Part shown: piece by piece, positions 42,401 through 53,731 of the stretch
Layout of the letters: every line of letters begins with the position of its first letter
Position numbering within the stretch: position 1 is the first letter of the stretch
NCBI GenBank assembly: GCA_914767885.1
Contig: CAJZBQ010000053.1
Span: forward strand, 1,710,501-1,774,500
DNA from: Blepharisma stoltei
Lineage: Eukaryota; Ciliophora; Heterotrichea; Heterotrichida; Blepharismidae
Reading direction: 5' to 3'
Length of the DNA stretch: 64,000 nucleotides
Program-made: the position numbers and the translations under genes
Notes under the pieces: model-generated
The model's input: the letters and a program-made list of their open reading frames with translations, nothing else
Database searches by the model: none
Told to the model about the DNA's origin: nothing

Positions 42401-43610
42401 ACACTAGGTGCTGAGCTGCAGGGAAAAGGGAACTGTATGGAATTTCAAGTTCGTTGTTTATATCTTCAAAGCTTTTTATAGGGTTTCTGAAATGCTTTAC
42501 CATTAATGACAAAATAGAAGACGTAAAAGGCCCAAGCTGCTCTTGGATTCTGAGTTAAAATTACTTATCGTAGAAGTCCAGCAATAAAAGGGAATGGTAT
42601 GGCTTGATCTCAGGAATGTTATATTCGGGGGAAATTTGGAGATTGCATACAAGCCAGTTGTTTATGAATAGTCGGCATTCCCTATTAGATGAAACTGAAG
42701 AATAGATTTCTTGCAAATGCTTCGCTAGAAGACTTTCCTGCAAGGCACTAACTCTCTTCCCTCTTTAAAGGGGAGTTAATTTTTTTAAAAAAATTTAAAA
42801 TTAAAAATAATTGAATTTTAAATTATTTTTACGAAGAATTGATTCAAAATTTATGAATTTGTTTAAATAATATTCTAATTGAGCTTTCCATTAAATTAGG
42901 TCAAACTATTTGTATTTTCACATATATAAAAAAATCGTTCCAAATTAAAAGCTTTAAATTACCCAAAAATGTAAAATTTTACCTACATTTTGTTCCAACA
43001 AAGGGGAGTAAGGACAAAAGACTCTTCATCATCAGTTGTGCTACTTATAGATTTCAATTTCGAAATTTCTGTGCTCAAAAAATTAGTCCTCTGATGTTCA
43101 AATTTCAAGGTTGTGTCTAATTATAAGATACTAAACCTAATTATGGCATCACGAATTCCTTGATGATATGCAAGCAGTGGAGAATCCATATCAAACACCA
43201 TAATCACATTGAATGCAGAAATCTGTTCTTTTGTTTCTTTAATATCTTGCTCTATAAGTCTTAAGGACTTCGATCTTAAAATCCTTGATTTTTTCTTTAG
43301 CTTTGAGCCTAGAGAAATTGGGTATCCAATGAATCTTATTGATTCTATTGAGATATCCATAACTATATCTCATAGCTCTCGTTTTGGACATAATAAATCA
43401 GCAAGAACTGAGCATGGAAATCCAAGGACACTTTTGTTTCGGTCTAGCTAGATTTGCATTACCTTCTGAAGAAATCGCACTAAGACTGCTATTGAAGTGG
43501 ACACTGTCGAAGTATGTGCAATGCTCTTTATAGATTGTATGAGGGTAACCGAAAATTATTTCTCTACCACTATGTACACCTTTGCAGGCAAAAAGGATTC
43601 CTTGCATCAT
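39449..43610 (-). CDS. NPRL3: NPRL3, GATOR1 subunit, carrying a 2.4 kb transposon
   Basis: Starts MMQGILFACKGVHSG at 43610 and ends AVMHA at 39449. Three introns: 43444-43462 (19 nt), 43117-43131 and 42550-42564 (15 nt). Inserts: a MITE at 42752-43011 and a TIR transposon at 39671-42087. The edited product is 477 residues. Segments match the NPRL3 order: SVLADLLCPKRELWD, SIRFIGYPISLG, MVFDMDSPLLAYHQG, SFEDINNELEIPYSSLFPAA and QHLVFWKKAKIIPALGLNS. As part of GATOR1 it acts as a GAP for Rag GTPases and restrains TORC1 under amino-acid shortage. The transposon splits the C-terminal winged-helix region between ETKKYY and SLNEPIP. Confidence 0.85.
39948..40140. repeat. Internal diverged copy of the transposon TIR
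   Basis: Begins TAGAACTTTCACTTCAATAG, same orientation as the left TIR, with further matches (GAGAACTTGAAG). It indicates a composite structure or an earlier insertion. Confidence 0.7.
40172..40639 (-). pseudogene. RING-finger gene fragment inside the transposon
   Basis: Reads EPSNLLFHPERRSASNN..., then a RING-type zinc module (CIICFSNRG, CCSQPMHQEC, CPHC) near the C-terminus, ending NPNRAFR. The first ~10 residues overlap the antisense of the transposase fragment, so the true 5' end is missing. It looks like a host-gene 3' part captured by the element. Whether a full copy exists elsewhere cannot be seen here. Confidence 0.55.
40608..40991 (+). pseudogene. Transposase C-terminal fragment (IS630/Tc1 DDE superfamily)
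   Basis: FLLDISQIHCS resembles the second catalytic block (DNAxIH), with Asp present. APYTPQFAFVERVISFIKRK is the canonical third block with the catalytic Glu in FVERV. The N-terminal helix-turn-helix and first Asp are missing, replaced by the RING segment. Intact to a TAA at 40989. Confidence 0.8.
41045..41810. repeat. Two tandem repeat arrays inside the transposon
   Basis: A ~209-bp unit (GAAATGGCTTAAGTGAAC...CATCCTATCGATCT) occurs twice, at ~41050 and ~41258. It is followed by a ~160-bp unit (AAATCTTCTATTAAAAGT...GTAAAGAGTATT) present two and a third times. Confidence 0.85.
42752..43008. mobile_element. Family C MITE in NPRL3 gene
   Basis: 257 bp, TAA duplication (42749-42751, 43009-43011). 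Internal inverted motif AAAGGGGAG near each end; no TCCGTGAG motif. Removal joins FVLSALQESLL in frame. Confidence 0.8.
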
Positions 43611-43783
43611 TTTTTGTATTTAATTTAAATAATGCATAAAAGTTATATTTCAAACTTATGTCTATTTTATTTAAATTATGATTTAGAATTCTGTCAAAAT
43701 ATTTTATTTAAATCTCAAGATAAAGAACATATAAATTTAGCTGAAATTAAAATTTTCTTTAATCCAGAAATTATAAGCATATA

Positions 43784-44740
43784 ATGGAAGGGGAGAGGAA
43801 AACTCGTATGCCAAGCAACAACCCTATCAAGCAGCAAAGGCTAAAAGGATATCAGCCAGTCCATACACTCCAGTCAACAATCTTGATTCTACTAGTCATT
43901 GGAGTTCTTTTCTTTATTTTTGGCGTTGCTCTATACCTTGAAGCTGATAAAGCAATAGAAATCACCCAAAGATATGATGATTTGCCTGAATGCCAAGTGT
44001 CATTAGATAATTCCACTACTTGCCGAGTAGCGCTTGACATAAAATTCGATATGAAAAAGCCTGTTTTTCTTTATTACCAGATGAGGTATTTTTATCAAAA
44101 TTATCGAACTTATGTTAAATCTAAATCTTGGACACAGCTCCGAGGAGATGATATTGACTCAACAAAACTTGCAGACTGTGACCCAGTTGAGTATGTCAAA
44201 GATCTGAATGTCAAAAGCAGCCTGAACGGAGAAATATTGGATTCTGAATCTGTAGCCAACCCATGCGGCTTAGTTGCAAAGAGCTTTTTCAATGATACTT
44301 ATGCATTTTATAATGCTAGTAATGACCAAATACCTATTAGAGAAACAGGGATTGCATTAGAATCTGATTTCGAAACATTTATCAATTCTGACAATTACAA
44401 AACGATTCAATGGATTGATAAAGAAGACGAGCATTTTATTAATTGGATGAAAATAGCTGCTATGAGAAAATTCTGGAAACTTTGGGGAGTTGTTGACCAA
44501 GATATCAAGGCTGGACAATACTTTGTCGATATTACTAATAATTATGATGTCTCAAAATGGGGAGGAGAAAAAGCGGTTGTCCTAACTACTGTAAATGCAT
44601 TAGGGGCGAAGAACTTTTTCTTAGGATCAGTGTTCCTTTGTGCAGGCATCCTCTGCTGTATAGCTACTGTATTCTTTTGCAGTATGGGAGTTATGTCAGA
44701 GAAGAGAATTATTGAAGGCGACCATCTTAAATGGAAATAA
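43784..44740 (+). CDS. CDC50/LEM3 family, P4-ATPase beta subunit
   Basis: 318 residues, no inserts. Two transmembrane segments (TILILLVIGVLFFIFGVAL near residue 32, FFLGSVFLCAGILCCIATVF near residue 282) flank a large lumenal domain with paired Cys (PECQVSL...TTCRV; DCDPVEY...NPCGL) and N-glycosylation sites. The sequence VKSKSWTQLRGD resembles the conserved YxQNHRRYVKSRS region. CDC50 chaperones and regulates phospholipid flippases. It converges with the coiled-coil gene, with stops 19 bp apart. Confidence 0.92.
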   Translation: MEGERKTRMPSNNPIKQQRLKGYQPVHTLQSTILILLVIGVLFFIFGVALYLEADKAIEITQRYDDLPECQVSLDNSTTCRVALDIKFDMKKPVFLYYQMRYFYQNYRTYVKSKSWTQLRGDDIDSTKLADCDPVEYVKDLNVKSSLNGEILDSESVANPCGLVAKSFFNDTYAFYNASNDQIPIRETGIALESDFETFINSDNYKTIQWIDKEDEHFINWMKIAAMRKFWKLWGVVDQDIKAGQYFVDITNNYDVSKWGGEKAVVLTTVNALGAKNFFLGSVFLCAGILCCIATVFFCSMGVMSEKRIIEGDHLKWK

Positions 44741-44759
44741 CCATAAAATTAAATCTCAG

Positions 44760-46487
44760 TTATTTTGCTTTATACAAACGATTCCTTAAACCCCCCTAGT
44801 GAGCGAACAAAACCAATGGAAAAAATCACTATTTTTGCTTAAAAACCCACCCTCCATGAGCAAACAAAAAATTTTTTTATAAAAAGTTTGATATATAAGT
44901 GATAATTAGTATAATGAGATCTCTAGCTAATTTTGCTTAATTTTAAACAGCTTGCATTTTAAAACATAAATTTTACAAATAAAATTAATGTTTGCTTTCC
45001 AATTTTCGCGAAATGGGATTTTTTGGGGAAAAAAAATTACTATAAAATTATATACAAAAAAAAATAGCCCCCCTCGTGAGCGAACGAAATTTTTTTGTTC
45101 GCTCACGGAGGTGGGGAGTTAGAGGAATCTCTAGATTTGGCTTGCAGCTTTCAAGAGTACTACTTGGAGATTTTGGAACTGTATATGGTGTCTGTATATT
45201 CGATTTGTGCCCTAATCTGTTTATTTTGACTGAAGTCAATGGTTTTGGCCTTATGAGCTTTTTACCAATATTTACTGGAGACTGAAATCCTTTTTCGTGG
45301 TCAGAATTCTCAGTTTCTTTCAGTAGAAATTCATCCATGGTTGTTTCTGTCGTGATTTTTCTTTCAGCATTTTCAAGTTTTTTATCTATAGAAAAGTACT
45401 CGTTTGGGTTATTTAATGAGCACGCAGATTTCAAACTCCGACTGGGTGGAGTTGATAAGATTCTTTTGCCACTTTCCATTGTATTGAAAATCTGCTCATT
45501 GAGAATAGCGATCCTATCATTATGAGAATCAAATTGCTGGTCCATAGTTAACTTATCAGTGTCTTTGGCAAGAAGTGAAAACTCTGACAGCGGAGAGTTA
45601 GGCGATTGTCTGTATATTGGGCTTACTGGGCTGCTAGAAATGACACTTTTATAGGCTTGAAGATTGTTTTGGGCTAATATTATATCAAAATGTGTCGGCT
45701 TTTGTCCTAGCTCTGTATCAAACAGTTTAGGGGCTTTGCTTTTATTCTGGACTATCTCTTCAGCAAATTTCAAAATTATTAGCAAAGCTTCATCCCACTG
45801 CCCAGTCAATAGAAACTCTTTGTATTTATTTATATGCTTTGCATGTTGTTTAAAAGCAATGAGAAAATCTTGATTTTTTTGCAGGTTTTCTAGGAATAAA
45901 AGTCCATGAAATACAATGTCGCTAGCTAGAGGGCTATTTTCTAAATCTTTCGTAGAAGTCTGGTTTCTGCTCGTTTCTAGCTCTTCTTTCAGTACTTCAT
46001 TAGCCTGTCACAGCTGTTTTCACATATTGTCATCAGTTTGGCTATTTCTTAAATTTTCATAATAGTCACATTTTAATTGCAGATCTTTTATTTTCTCATC
46101 TTTGCACTGAGAAACTTTTACAGCGTCTTGATATTTAGAGAAAGCAAAATCTAGCTGCTTTGCCTTGGTTTCAAGAACCTTATTTTGGCTTGCAAGCGCA
46201 GTAAGCGTCTTTTGCAGTTCTTTGTATTTATCTTTAAGGGTGTTATAAGACTCAATTGTAGAGTCAAGAGTAAGCTGGAGGCTTTTTTTTTCTTTTTTCA
46301 GCTTGGATATGACGGTACTTGCTTTGGTCAGATCTGTGTGCATTGCTTGGAGATATTCATTATTCATTGCTGGGATCTTTTGAGGAGTTGTTATTGATCC
46401 AGGATCAAATGAACTGGAATATGACTTATGATGCACTATGTTGGACATGGAGCGTTCTGAGTTAGCAAAATCTTGCTCTCTATACAT
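44760..46487 (-). CDS. Coiled-coil protein with a MITE near its 3' end
   Basis: 464 residues after removal of the MITE at 44789-45121, which shifts the stop from inside the MITE to TAA 44760-44762. Heptad-rich coiled coil at residues ~55-160 (KLKKEKKSLQLTLDST), a helical GQWDEALLIILKFAEEIV block, then a Ser/Pro-rich tail. TGA Trp occurs at DDNMWKQLWQAN. Function not recognised; centrosome or ciliary rootlet proteins share this style. Confidence 0.65.
44789..45118. mobile_element. Diverged family A MITE in a coiled-coil gene
   Basis: 330 bp, TTA duplication (44786-44788, 45119-45121). The left tip is eroded (AACCCCCC). Removal gives LEIPL/RNRLYKAK and stop. Confidence 0.85.
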
Positions 46488-46576
46488 TATTTCTTATCGT
46501 TATTTTAAATTTATTAGTTCGAAATGATTTTCTAAGCCAGCATCTTTCCAAGTAGCGATATATAATAATTTACCTA

Positions 46577-46760
46577 CTCCTCCTATGTGAGCGAACAAAA
46601 CCATTGGAAAAATCTCTATTTTTTGGCCTAAAAACCCGACCTCAGTAAGTTTATTTTAAACAAATTATATTTAAAAACATAAATTTTACAAATTTTTAAA
46701 AAAAATTTGATCCCACTATGTGCGAAAACAATTTTTTTTTGCTAACTCACAGAGGGGGAG
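46577..46760. mobile_element. Short diverged family A MITE upstream of the pyruvate-kinase-like gene
   Basis: About 184 bp with an internal deletion. Right flank TTA 46761-46763, left flank CTA or TTA near 46570-46576. It ends six bases before the start codon, so it lies in the 5' leader rather than coding sequence. Confidence 0.6.
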
Positions 46761-46768
46761 TTAATAAA

Positions 46769-48611
46769 ATGTTTCGACTCAAGGCAAAAAGACTCACAAA
46801 AATCATTGGAACTCTTGACGAAGACGCCCTGATGTACGAAGAAAACATCATAAGCGAAATGATCGAGTCCGGCATGGACATTGCACGCATTGAGCTGCTT
46901 CATCACAACTACAAAGCCTATTCTACACTTATAGAGAGGCTTTACAAAGTCGCTTCAAGCATGAATGCAATTATAGCGATCCTTCTTGAAATCCCTGCAA
47001 ATAATAGAACTGTTTTCGTACCTTCTGACTATACTGTGGAAAAGGATAGAGAGCTCACTATTGCAGTTGGTAAAAGAAGCAATCAAGAATTCAAAGAAAA
47101 CGAAGACGAAGACGACAAAATGTTTATCAGCATAAACGTCCTTGGCTCAGAAGTAAATGAAGGCCAAACCATCATATTTGGAGACGAAGTTAGTGGGGAA
47201 ATTATATCTGTAAATCCTGAAGAAATCAGAGTTCTAATTAAAAACGATGGGATCATTTATAACAGATCAAGAGTTTACATTAATGGCTCATGCAAATATG
47301 CAGTCAATTTCTCTGAAATACAGCAGAAACATTTAGATTTTATCGCGACCACAAATGTGGATTTTATCACTTTTGTGTTTTCAAAAGAACATTTTAGCGA
47401 TGAGCTTGCATTTATACAAGAGAAACTTGTGGGGAAAGAGATCAAGCTTCTGTGCAAGATTGAGAAACAGCTAGAAAATGAGTATCTGTATGAGTTTATT
47501 GAAAAAACTAATGGAATTGTAATTGCAAGGTATCCGATGGGCTCAGAGATGCCGATTGAACGAATTTGCACGTATCAAAAAGAAGTAATTGCAGCATGTC
47601 GACAAAGAGCTAAGCCAGTCCTTGTAAGTGGGCATGTGCTAGGAAGCTTAAGAAGCCTCCCATACCCGTTAAGAGCTGATGCCTGTGATGTCTATAACGG
47701 GGTAATTGATGGAATTGATGGCTTTATATTATCCTCAGAAATACTGCAGGAAGATAACTGAAGGAATACCTTAGAAATGCTCACAAACATACTGGCAACT
47801 GCAGAGTCCTCAATTGAGTACCGTTCTTCTTTCCAAAAGATATGGATTGCAAGCATGAAGCCAAGTATTGCAGAGTCAATTGCATCAAGTGCCATTAAAA
47901 CTTGTATTGAGCTTGAAGCAAATTATATATTATGCTTACTCCCCCCCCCCCCCTCCGTGAGCGAACAAAACCATTAGAAAAATCGCCATTTTTTGACCAA
48001 AAACCCACCCTCCGTGAGTGAACAAAAATTTTTTTAATAGAAAAAATTTTAATGGAAAAAAATTTTGATATATAAGTGATAATTAGTATAATGAAATCTA
48101 GAGCTAATTCTGTTTAATTTTAAACAAATTGCGTTTTAAAAACATAAATTTTGCAAATTAAATTAATATTTGCTTCCCAATTTTTGCAAATTAGGATTGT
48201 TTTAAATTTCGAAAAAAATATTTTTTATAAAATTTATATATAAATTTTTTTTAAAAAAAAAAAAATTAACCCCCCTCCGTGAGCGAACAAAATTTTTTTG
48301 TTCGCTCACGGAGGGGGGGGGGGGAGTTAGCAGAGCATGGAAGAGCACCTAGACTTCTATCTAAATATAAGCCTCCTGTTCCTATTATTACAATATCAAG
48401 TCTTATAAAAACAGTTCAGCAAAGCTTAATACATAGAGGGACTGTGCCTATACTTGGTGAGAAACTGGATTATAAGCAGGCGTTGACCAATGCTGTTGAA
48501 ATGATCAGATCTAATACTGACCATAACTGCATCGTTGTAGTTGTTACAGAACTTATGGATTCTGCCAAACATTTTAATGAACAGATGGGAGTTCTTACCA
48601 TTGAACAATAA
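46769..48611 (+). CDS. Pyruvate-kinase-like protein with degraded active site
   Basis: 483 residues after removal of the MITE (47939-48329). The pyruvate kinase fold is traceable: KIIGTLDEDALMYEENI, MDIARIELLHHN (normally ARxNFSHG), KLLCKIEKQLENEYL, ARYPMGSEMPIE (normally ARGDLGxExP), PVLVSGHVLGSLRSLPYP and GFILSSE (normally MLSGET). The metal-binding Asp of the GDLG motif and the SHG and SGE elements are replaced. The Lys/Glu of KIE persist. It is therefore likely a pseudoenzyme or regulatory paralogue rather than an active kinase. The last third is a normal C-domain-like alpha/beta fold. Start chosen at MFRLKAKRL. Confidence 0.8.
47939..48326. mobile_element. Family A MITE in pyruvate-kinase-like gene
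   Basis: 388 bp, close to consensus, TTA duplication (47936-47938, 48327-48329). Excision restores NYILCL/AEHGRAPR. Confidence 0.93.
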
Positions 48612-48648
48612 CTAATTATTTAGCGAGTAATTTTATATACATATGATA

Positions 48649-48963
48649 TTAGTATATTATGGAAAAAATACAGGTCTCTGATTTCTTTTTTCTTGGATTC
48701 ACACTTGGTGTCCGCTTTTTATTAATAGAAACTGTTGAATTAGTGCTTGCCTCAGAGACACTTATATTTGAGCCTTTTTTAGTAATTTTATTGAAATTTT
48801 TTAAAATACAATTGGAATTCTCGATTAAAACTCCTCTGCAAGATTCTTCGTAAAAAACTGAATTTTGTCGATAAGAGTGCATTTTGTTTGTAGGGAAGTG
48901 CTGCTCGCAGTTTTCTTTGTAAAGACTTGGGAGGAGCCCTATGACTTTTTTGTTGTCTTGCAT
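48649..48963 (-). CDS. Small hypothetical protein
   Basis: About 104 residues from the ATG at 48963 (MQDNKKVIGLL). Basic, Ser/Lys/Asn-rich C-terminus (KKRTPSVNPRKKKSE). It converges on the pyruvate-kinase-like gene with 37 bp between stops. No domain seen; conventional spacing only. Confidence 0.5.
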   Translation of the reverse strand: MQDNKKVIGLLPSLYKENCEQHFPTNKMHSYRQNSVFYEESCRGVLIENSNCILKNFNKITKKGSNISVSEASTNSTVSINKKRTPSVNPRKKKSETCIFSIIY

Positions 48964-49050
48964 TTCTGTTAATTTCAAAATGTCTGTTAAAAATTGATTC
49001 GATGTATTATTATTAGTTTATTAGTGCTTGATATCGTAAACTGGGTTATA

Positions 49051-50866
49051 TTAGAATCTCACCTGCTCAAATACCTGAGGGTTCCACCCTTGAGGAATCT
49101 CAATTTGTCTTGGTGGATGTGCATGCATTAACTTTAATATTTTTAAGTTAGATTATAGCATTAGGTACGTTTTCACTTTGCTTCGTTGGGGCCGCTTGCC
49201 ATCTTACCAGAGGTTAACTCCTCTACGCCTGAGGTTTGAGTCTAACGGAGAGTGAAGTGGTTGGGATACCGTGCGTCATACGCCAGACGAGGTTGCCTGA
49301 GCAGAAGTTCCCAAAAATGGAATTTCTACCCAACTGTTGGCGAAAGTAAAAAAATTTGTAGTCCAGGGCGTAACTCCTGGTCTCGCTAGGGAGCTGCCCG
49401 ATACGCCTAAAAGGTTGCCCTTTTCATCTCCAACCCCTACTTTCCCTCGATGTAGAATCCAGTTCTGAAAGCTAACTAAGCTAGGCCCTAAACGAATTTG
49501 TGATTTGGTTTCCTAGCATAGCTATTCATTTCTGAGCTGTAAAAAACCTTGCCGGATATAATTAAAATATGTGCTCAAAGCTGAATGGTCGAGATACCTT
49601 GCCTGGGCTAAGACACCATATTTTAATTCTGGTTGATGTGCATACATCGCATATATTATCATAGGTATTTCTATTGATGGATTCTCACCACCACATAGAG
49701 AGCATCCTTCAAGTATCGCATGCGAGTCTAGTGAATACATACACTCAATAATAGAGCCCGTTGTTGAAAATTTAGAGCCAATTAAGTGGCGGACTGATGG
49801 CAAATCTAGATTTAAAAATACGGCATCAGACTCAGATAATTTTTCACCTATGCCAACTCCTCTAGTCCGAACCTCAAGGATTTTTTCCTTATCCCCACTC
49901 TATAAGCGAACAAAACCATTGAAAAAATCCATAATTTTTACCCAAAAACCACCCTCCGTTAGCAGCAAAAAAATATTTTAACATATAAGTGATAATTATT
50001 ATAATGAAATCTCTAATAATTCTGTTTAATTTTTAAACCACTTGCATTTAAAATATATTTTTTAATATTTGTTTTCCAATTTTTAAAAAAAAAAAATTTT
50101 TGCTATAAAATTTTATAGGTAATTTTTTTTTTAAAATAAAAATTAAGGGGAATTTAGTAAACCATGTTGAAGTTACAACGCGAAGTCTAACAGTCCTTCA
50201 CAAAGTGCATGCTAAATGCGTGATTTTAAGGTTTCCATAGGTATTGTCTGCTTCAATAATAGCACTAGCAACTTGGTCAGGGGTGTATGCATCTTGGCTG
50301 AACTTTGATTTAAAATAAAAAGTACCTTTATTTGTGCAGCAGCCTTCCAGAGGAATTGTTTCTTCTAGAACGATATTAGTTGAAAAAGCTTCTATTTTTT
50401 CATAAATATGAACTTCTACTTTGTCTTTTAATTTTTTGCGATTTGGTAGAATAAATTTTGACTTGAAATGGTATTCAATACTCGCATGAGTTGATCCTTT
50501 TGAGAATGTAAAAGAGCCTGGAAGTTGATGGGGAAGCCTAAGACTGAATGGAAATGTATAGGATCCTGGAGGAACATTGCAGTTCCAATGATAAATAGGA
50601 TATCTCACATTAATAATAATCTGATGCCCATTGAAGTGCGCAGACTCTGATTTAAGATGTCAATGACTTCGGTCAGCATCTGGAGCGTCACTATATCGCT
50701 CTACCCAGTGAGTTTTTTCAACTCCTTTAAACTGAAGCATGAGTGTGCATGGAGGTAAAGTCTCTTGAAGCATCACATTTATCGCCCCTGTGGCTTCGGA
50801 TCCTGTCTGAAGGCATCGGCTTTCTAATTGGATATGCATTCCTCCTTTAACGCTGCTTGTTCCCAT
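49051..50866 (-). CDS. Arrestin-domain protein A1, slightly truncated
   Basis: First of a tandem family. The arrestin-N sandwich (GGMHIQLESRCLQTGSEATG, CTLMLQFKGVEKTHW) and arrestin-C part (TIPLEGCCTNKGTFYFKS, CTLWRTVRLRVV) are readable. Removal of a MITE (49892-50156) and a retro-like insert (49129-49647) gives 343 residues. Compared with A3, a GAA (Glu) has become TAA at 49051-49053, losing the last ~10 residues (YNPVYDIKH still encoded downstream). Arrestins adapt membrane cargo to trafficking and ubiquitin machinery. Likely still functional but altered. Confidence 0.72.
49129..49634 (-). mobile_element. 506-bp SINE/LINE-like insert in arrestin A1
   Basis: Between GATGTGCATGCAT (49116) and GATGTGCATACAT (49635), a 13-bp duplication with one mismatch. 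Removal gives YAMYAHPPRQIEIPQGW in frame. GC-rich centre, no TIRs; the minus-strand leader reads AATTAAAATATGGTG. Confidence 0.75.
49892..50153. mobile_element. Diverged family A MITE in arrestin A1
   Basis: 262 bp, TTA duplication (49889-49891, 50154-50156). The G runs are mostly lost (TCCCCACTC...GGGGAAT). Joins STWFT/KEKILEV in frame. Confidence 0.8.
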
Positions 50867-51114
50867 TAATTAATATTCCTTATTACATATTTTAAAAATA
50901 TCCATTTTTGCATTTATTCAACAATTAATCTTTATATAGAAATGTTTCTTACGAAGAAAATAATTTTAATAATTTGCTCATTTTTATTATTAATACGATA
51001 TTTCAACATAAATGTTATGTAAACAACAAAAAGTCAATGGCTTATAAATATCGCAATTTTTATATTCCAATACTTCTGAGTCTTAATCAGTAAAATATAG
51101 TCTCTCTATATTCT

Positions 51115-52563
51115 TTAATTATTTCTAGTGTCATAAATTGTATTATATTCAAATTTCACCTGCTCAAACACCTGTGGCTGCCATCCTGGAGGAGGCTCAA
51201 CTAATCTTGAAGGTTGAGAATATGCTGCATGAATCATCATGAGCATTTCTTTGAGGGCTCTTCTCCTGTCCCACAAAGGCAGCATCCACCAAGCATAGCA
51301 TGAGTTTCCAAAGAATACATGCACTCAATCAGGGTACCTCTTGTAGAATAATGCATAATAATAAGATGAAGGACAGAAGGCAAGTCCAAGTTTATAAAAA
51401 TTGCATTAGACTTAGTCAACTTCTCGCAAATTTTATACAAAATAAAAATGTGACTAATCCGACTCATAATTCTCCCATATCCTTAAGGCATATAAGAGGG
51501 CGGGATTCGGAATTTTGTGAATAAGTTGGCTTTTCTCCTTGGCTGGAAATCGGCATATCTAACAGAGGATGGGAAATCGGGCACGACCCCGAATCCTTTT
51601 TCTGTGCCCATTACCCTTTGCATGAGATGTGTAAAGTTATTATATGGATTCTGATTTCCTTGTCTATAGCAAGGGGTAGAAACCCTGTTGCAGTGTCTAG
51701 GGTTGTCCAAGGAAGCACTTGGATGCGTCACCCAGATGGCGACGTCACCATTTTTTGTTTATATCGACAGAGAAGGGCGTTAGCGACACCGATGCTTTAG
51801 ACGATGAGCCTGAAGTCGGCAAAGTCGGGAATTAAACCCCGAAGACTCATTCTAATTTATTCTAATCTAATCTCACCTATTGCAAGTCCTCTTGCCCTGA
51901 TATCAAGGATTTTTTCTGCACTAACATGCGTTGAAGTCACACATCGTTCTTCAAAAGGCGCAGGCTAGGTGTGATATATTAAATTTTCCGTTAGTATTAT
52001 CTGCTTCGATTATGGCACTCGCAACTTGATTAGAAGTGTATGCATCTTGGCTGAATCTTGAACTTAAATAAAAGCTTCCTTTATCAGAACAATAACAGCT
52101 TTAAGGGGCAGTTATTTTCTAAAAGAATATTCCTTGGATTTTCTCAAAAATATAAATATCAGCCTTATCCTTTAATCTTTTGCCGCTTGGGAGTATAAAT
52201 TTTGATTTAATTTTGTATTCAATACTTGCCCTTGCATACTGATGGTTGTTATAAGGTAGCACAAAGCAAAACGGAAAAGTATAACATCCAGCAGAAACAT
52301 AAGAGTTTCATTGATAAATGGGGCATTTAAAATTTATGATAACGTAGTATCAATCAAAGTATTCTTCATCTTTGTGGCCAAATCTCCTTTCTCCATCTGG
52401 TTTATCTATAAAAGTTTTTTCTACTCAGCTGAAGGATGAGGCAACAAGGAGGCAATGCTTCATGAAGCATTGCATTTATTGATCCGCTGACTTCCGCTCC
52501 TGGCTGAAAGCAATGATTTTCAATATAGATATGGATGCCTCCTTTCACACTGCTCGTTCCCAT
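51115..52563 (-). pseudogene. Arrestin A2 pseudogene
   Basis: The same architecture as A1 and A3 can be followed from MGTSSVKGGIHIYIE to QPQVFEQVKFEYN. It carries at least three lesions: a frameshift after CLILQL, a stop and frameshift around KIQGIFF, and a one-base deletion between CCLCGTGEE and MLMMIH. It also has a 350-bp GC-rich insert (about 51485-51850) with unclear duplications. A decayed tandem copy. Confidence 0.8.
51485..51850. mobile_element. Retro-like insert in arrestin A2 pseudogene
   Basis: GC-rich block splitting the GLAIGE and EKLTKS parts of the pseudogene. Possible imperfect duplications at either side (GACTCATAATTC and GACTCATTCTAATT), but boundaries are uncertain because the host is decayed. 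Confidence 0.5.
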
Positions 52564-52663
52564 GTTTTTTATAGGAATTTTCACCAAGAATGGTAAAAAA
52601 TTCTATATATAACTTAAAGGAAGATAAAAATCATAAGTTTTACTAAAAGATTAATCTATTATT

Positions 52664-53731
52664 TTAATCTGTTCGAATATCATATGCTTGATTATATTCA
52701 AATCTCACTTGCTCGAATACCTGAGGCTGCCAGCCTGGAGGAGGTTCAACATATCTTGGAGGTGGTGCATACATGGCATATATCACCATAGGCATTTCTA
52801 ATGAAGGATTATCCCCTCCACAGAGGCAGCACCCGTCAAGAATCGCATGAGAATCAAGGGAATACATGCATTCAATGATTGAGCCTCTTGTTGAATAATT
52901 ATTGTCAATTAAATGGCGTACTGTAGGCAAGTCCAGATTTAAAAATATTCCATGGGAGTCAGACAGTTTTTCTCCCACTGCAAGTCCTCTCGCTCTGCTC
53001 TCAATAATCTTTTCTTTGACAAAGTGAGTGGAAGATCTAGCCTTAAGCCTAATACTTCTTCATAAAGTGCAGGCTAAATGCTCTATATTAAGTTTCCCAT
53101 TTGTATTGTCTGCTTCAATTATAGCACTTGCAACTTGATCAGGAGTATATGCGTCTTGGCTGAACTTTGATCTAATAAAGCATGTTCCTTTATCACAGCA
53201 GCAACAGCAAACAATGTGGCTGTTTTTTTCTAATAGGATGTTAGTAGTAAAAGCTTGGATTTTTTCGTAAATGAAAATTTCTGCTTTATCTTTAAGTTTT
53301 TTGCCGTCTTGTAACATAAATCTCGATTTGATTTTATACTCAATGCTTGCACGAGTGCTTCCTTTGTGATATGAAAAAGAGCCTGGCAGCGTATCAGGCA
53401 GCCTAAAGCTAAACGGAAGGGTGAAGCATCCTTGGGGAATATATGTATTTCATTGGTAAATGGGGAATTTGAAGTTGATGACCTTGTGCTTGCCGTCAAA
53501 GTATTCGGTGTAAGACTCACTTCTTGTGCCGCCTTTACCATCTGAAACACTTCTTGAACGACTTTCTTCCCAATGTGTTTTCTCAATTCCTTTTAGTTGA
53601 AGAATAAGAGTGCATGGAGGCAAAGGCTCTTGAAGCATGACATTTATTGCTCCGATCACTTCTGAGCCTGGCTGAAGGCACCTATTTTCAATCTGTATAT
53701 GCATTCCTCCTCTAACACTGGTGTTTCCCAT
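52664..53731 (-). CDS. Arrestin-domain protein A3, intact
   Basis: 355 residues, no insert, the cleanest cluster member. N-domain (GGMHIQIENRCLQPGSEVIG, LILQLKGIEKTHWEES), polar core, then C-domain (TLWRSIRLKARSST, FLNLDLPTVRHL). Cys clusters CCCCCDKGTC and GCCLCGGDN may bind metal. It ends PPPGWQPQVFEQVRFEYNQ, where PPP(G)W could serve as a WW-domain or clathrin-style recognition motif. Likely a membrane-cargo adaptor of the ARRDC type. Confidence 0.82.

Noticed and set aside
2443-48310. Short peptides (MSEQNFFVRSRRGGG) at MITE ends
   Set aside because: Produced by the MITE hairpin itself in several loci, not genuine N-termini.
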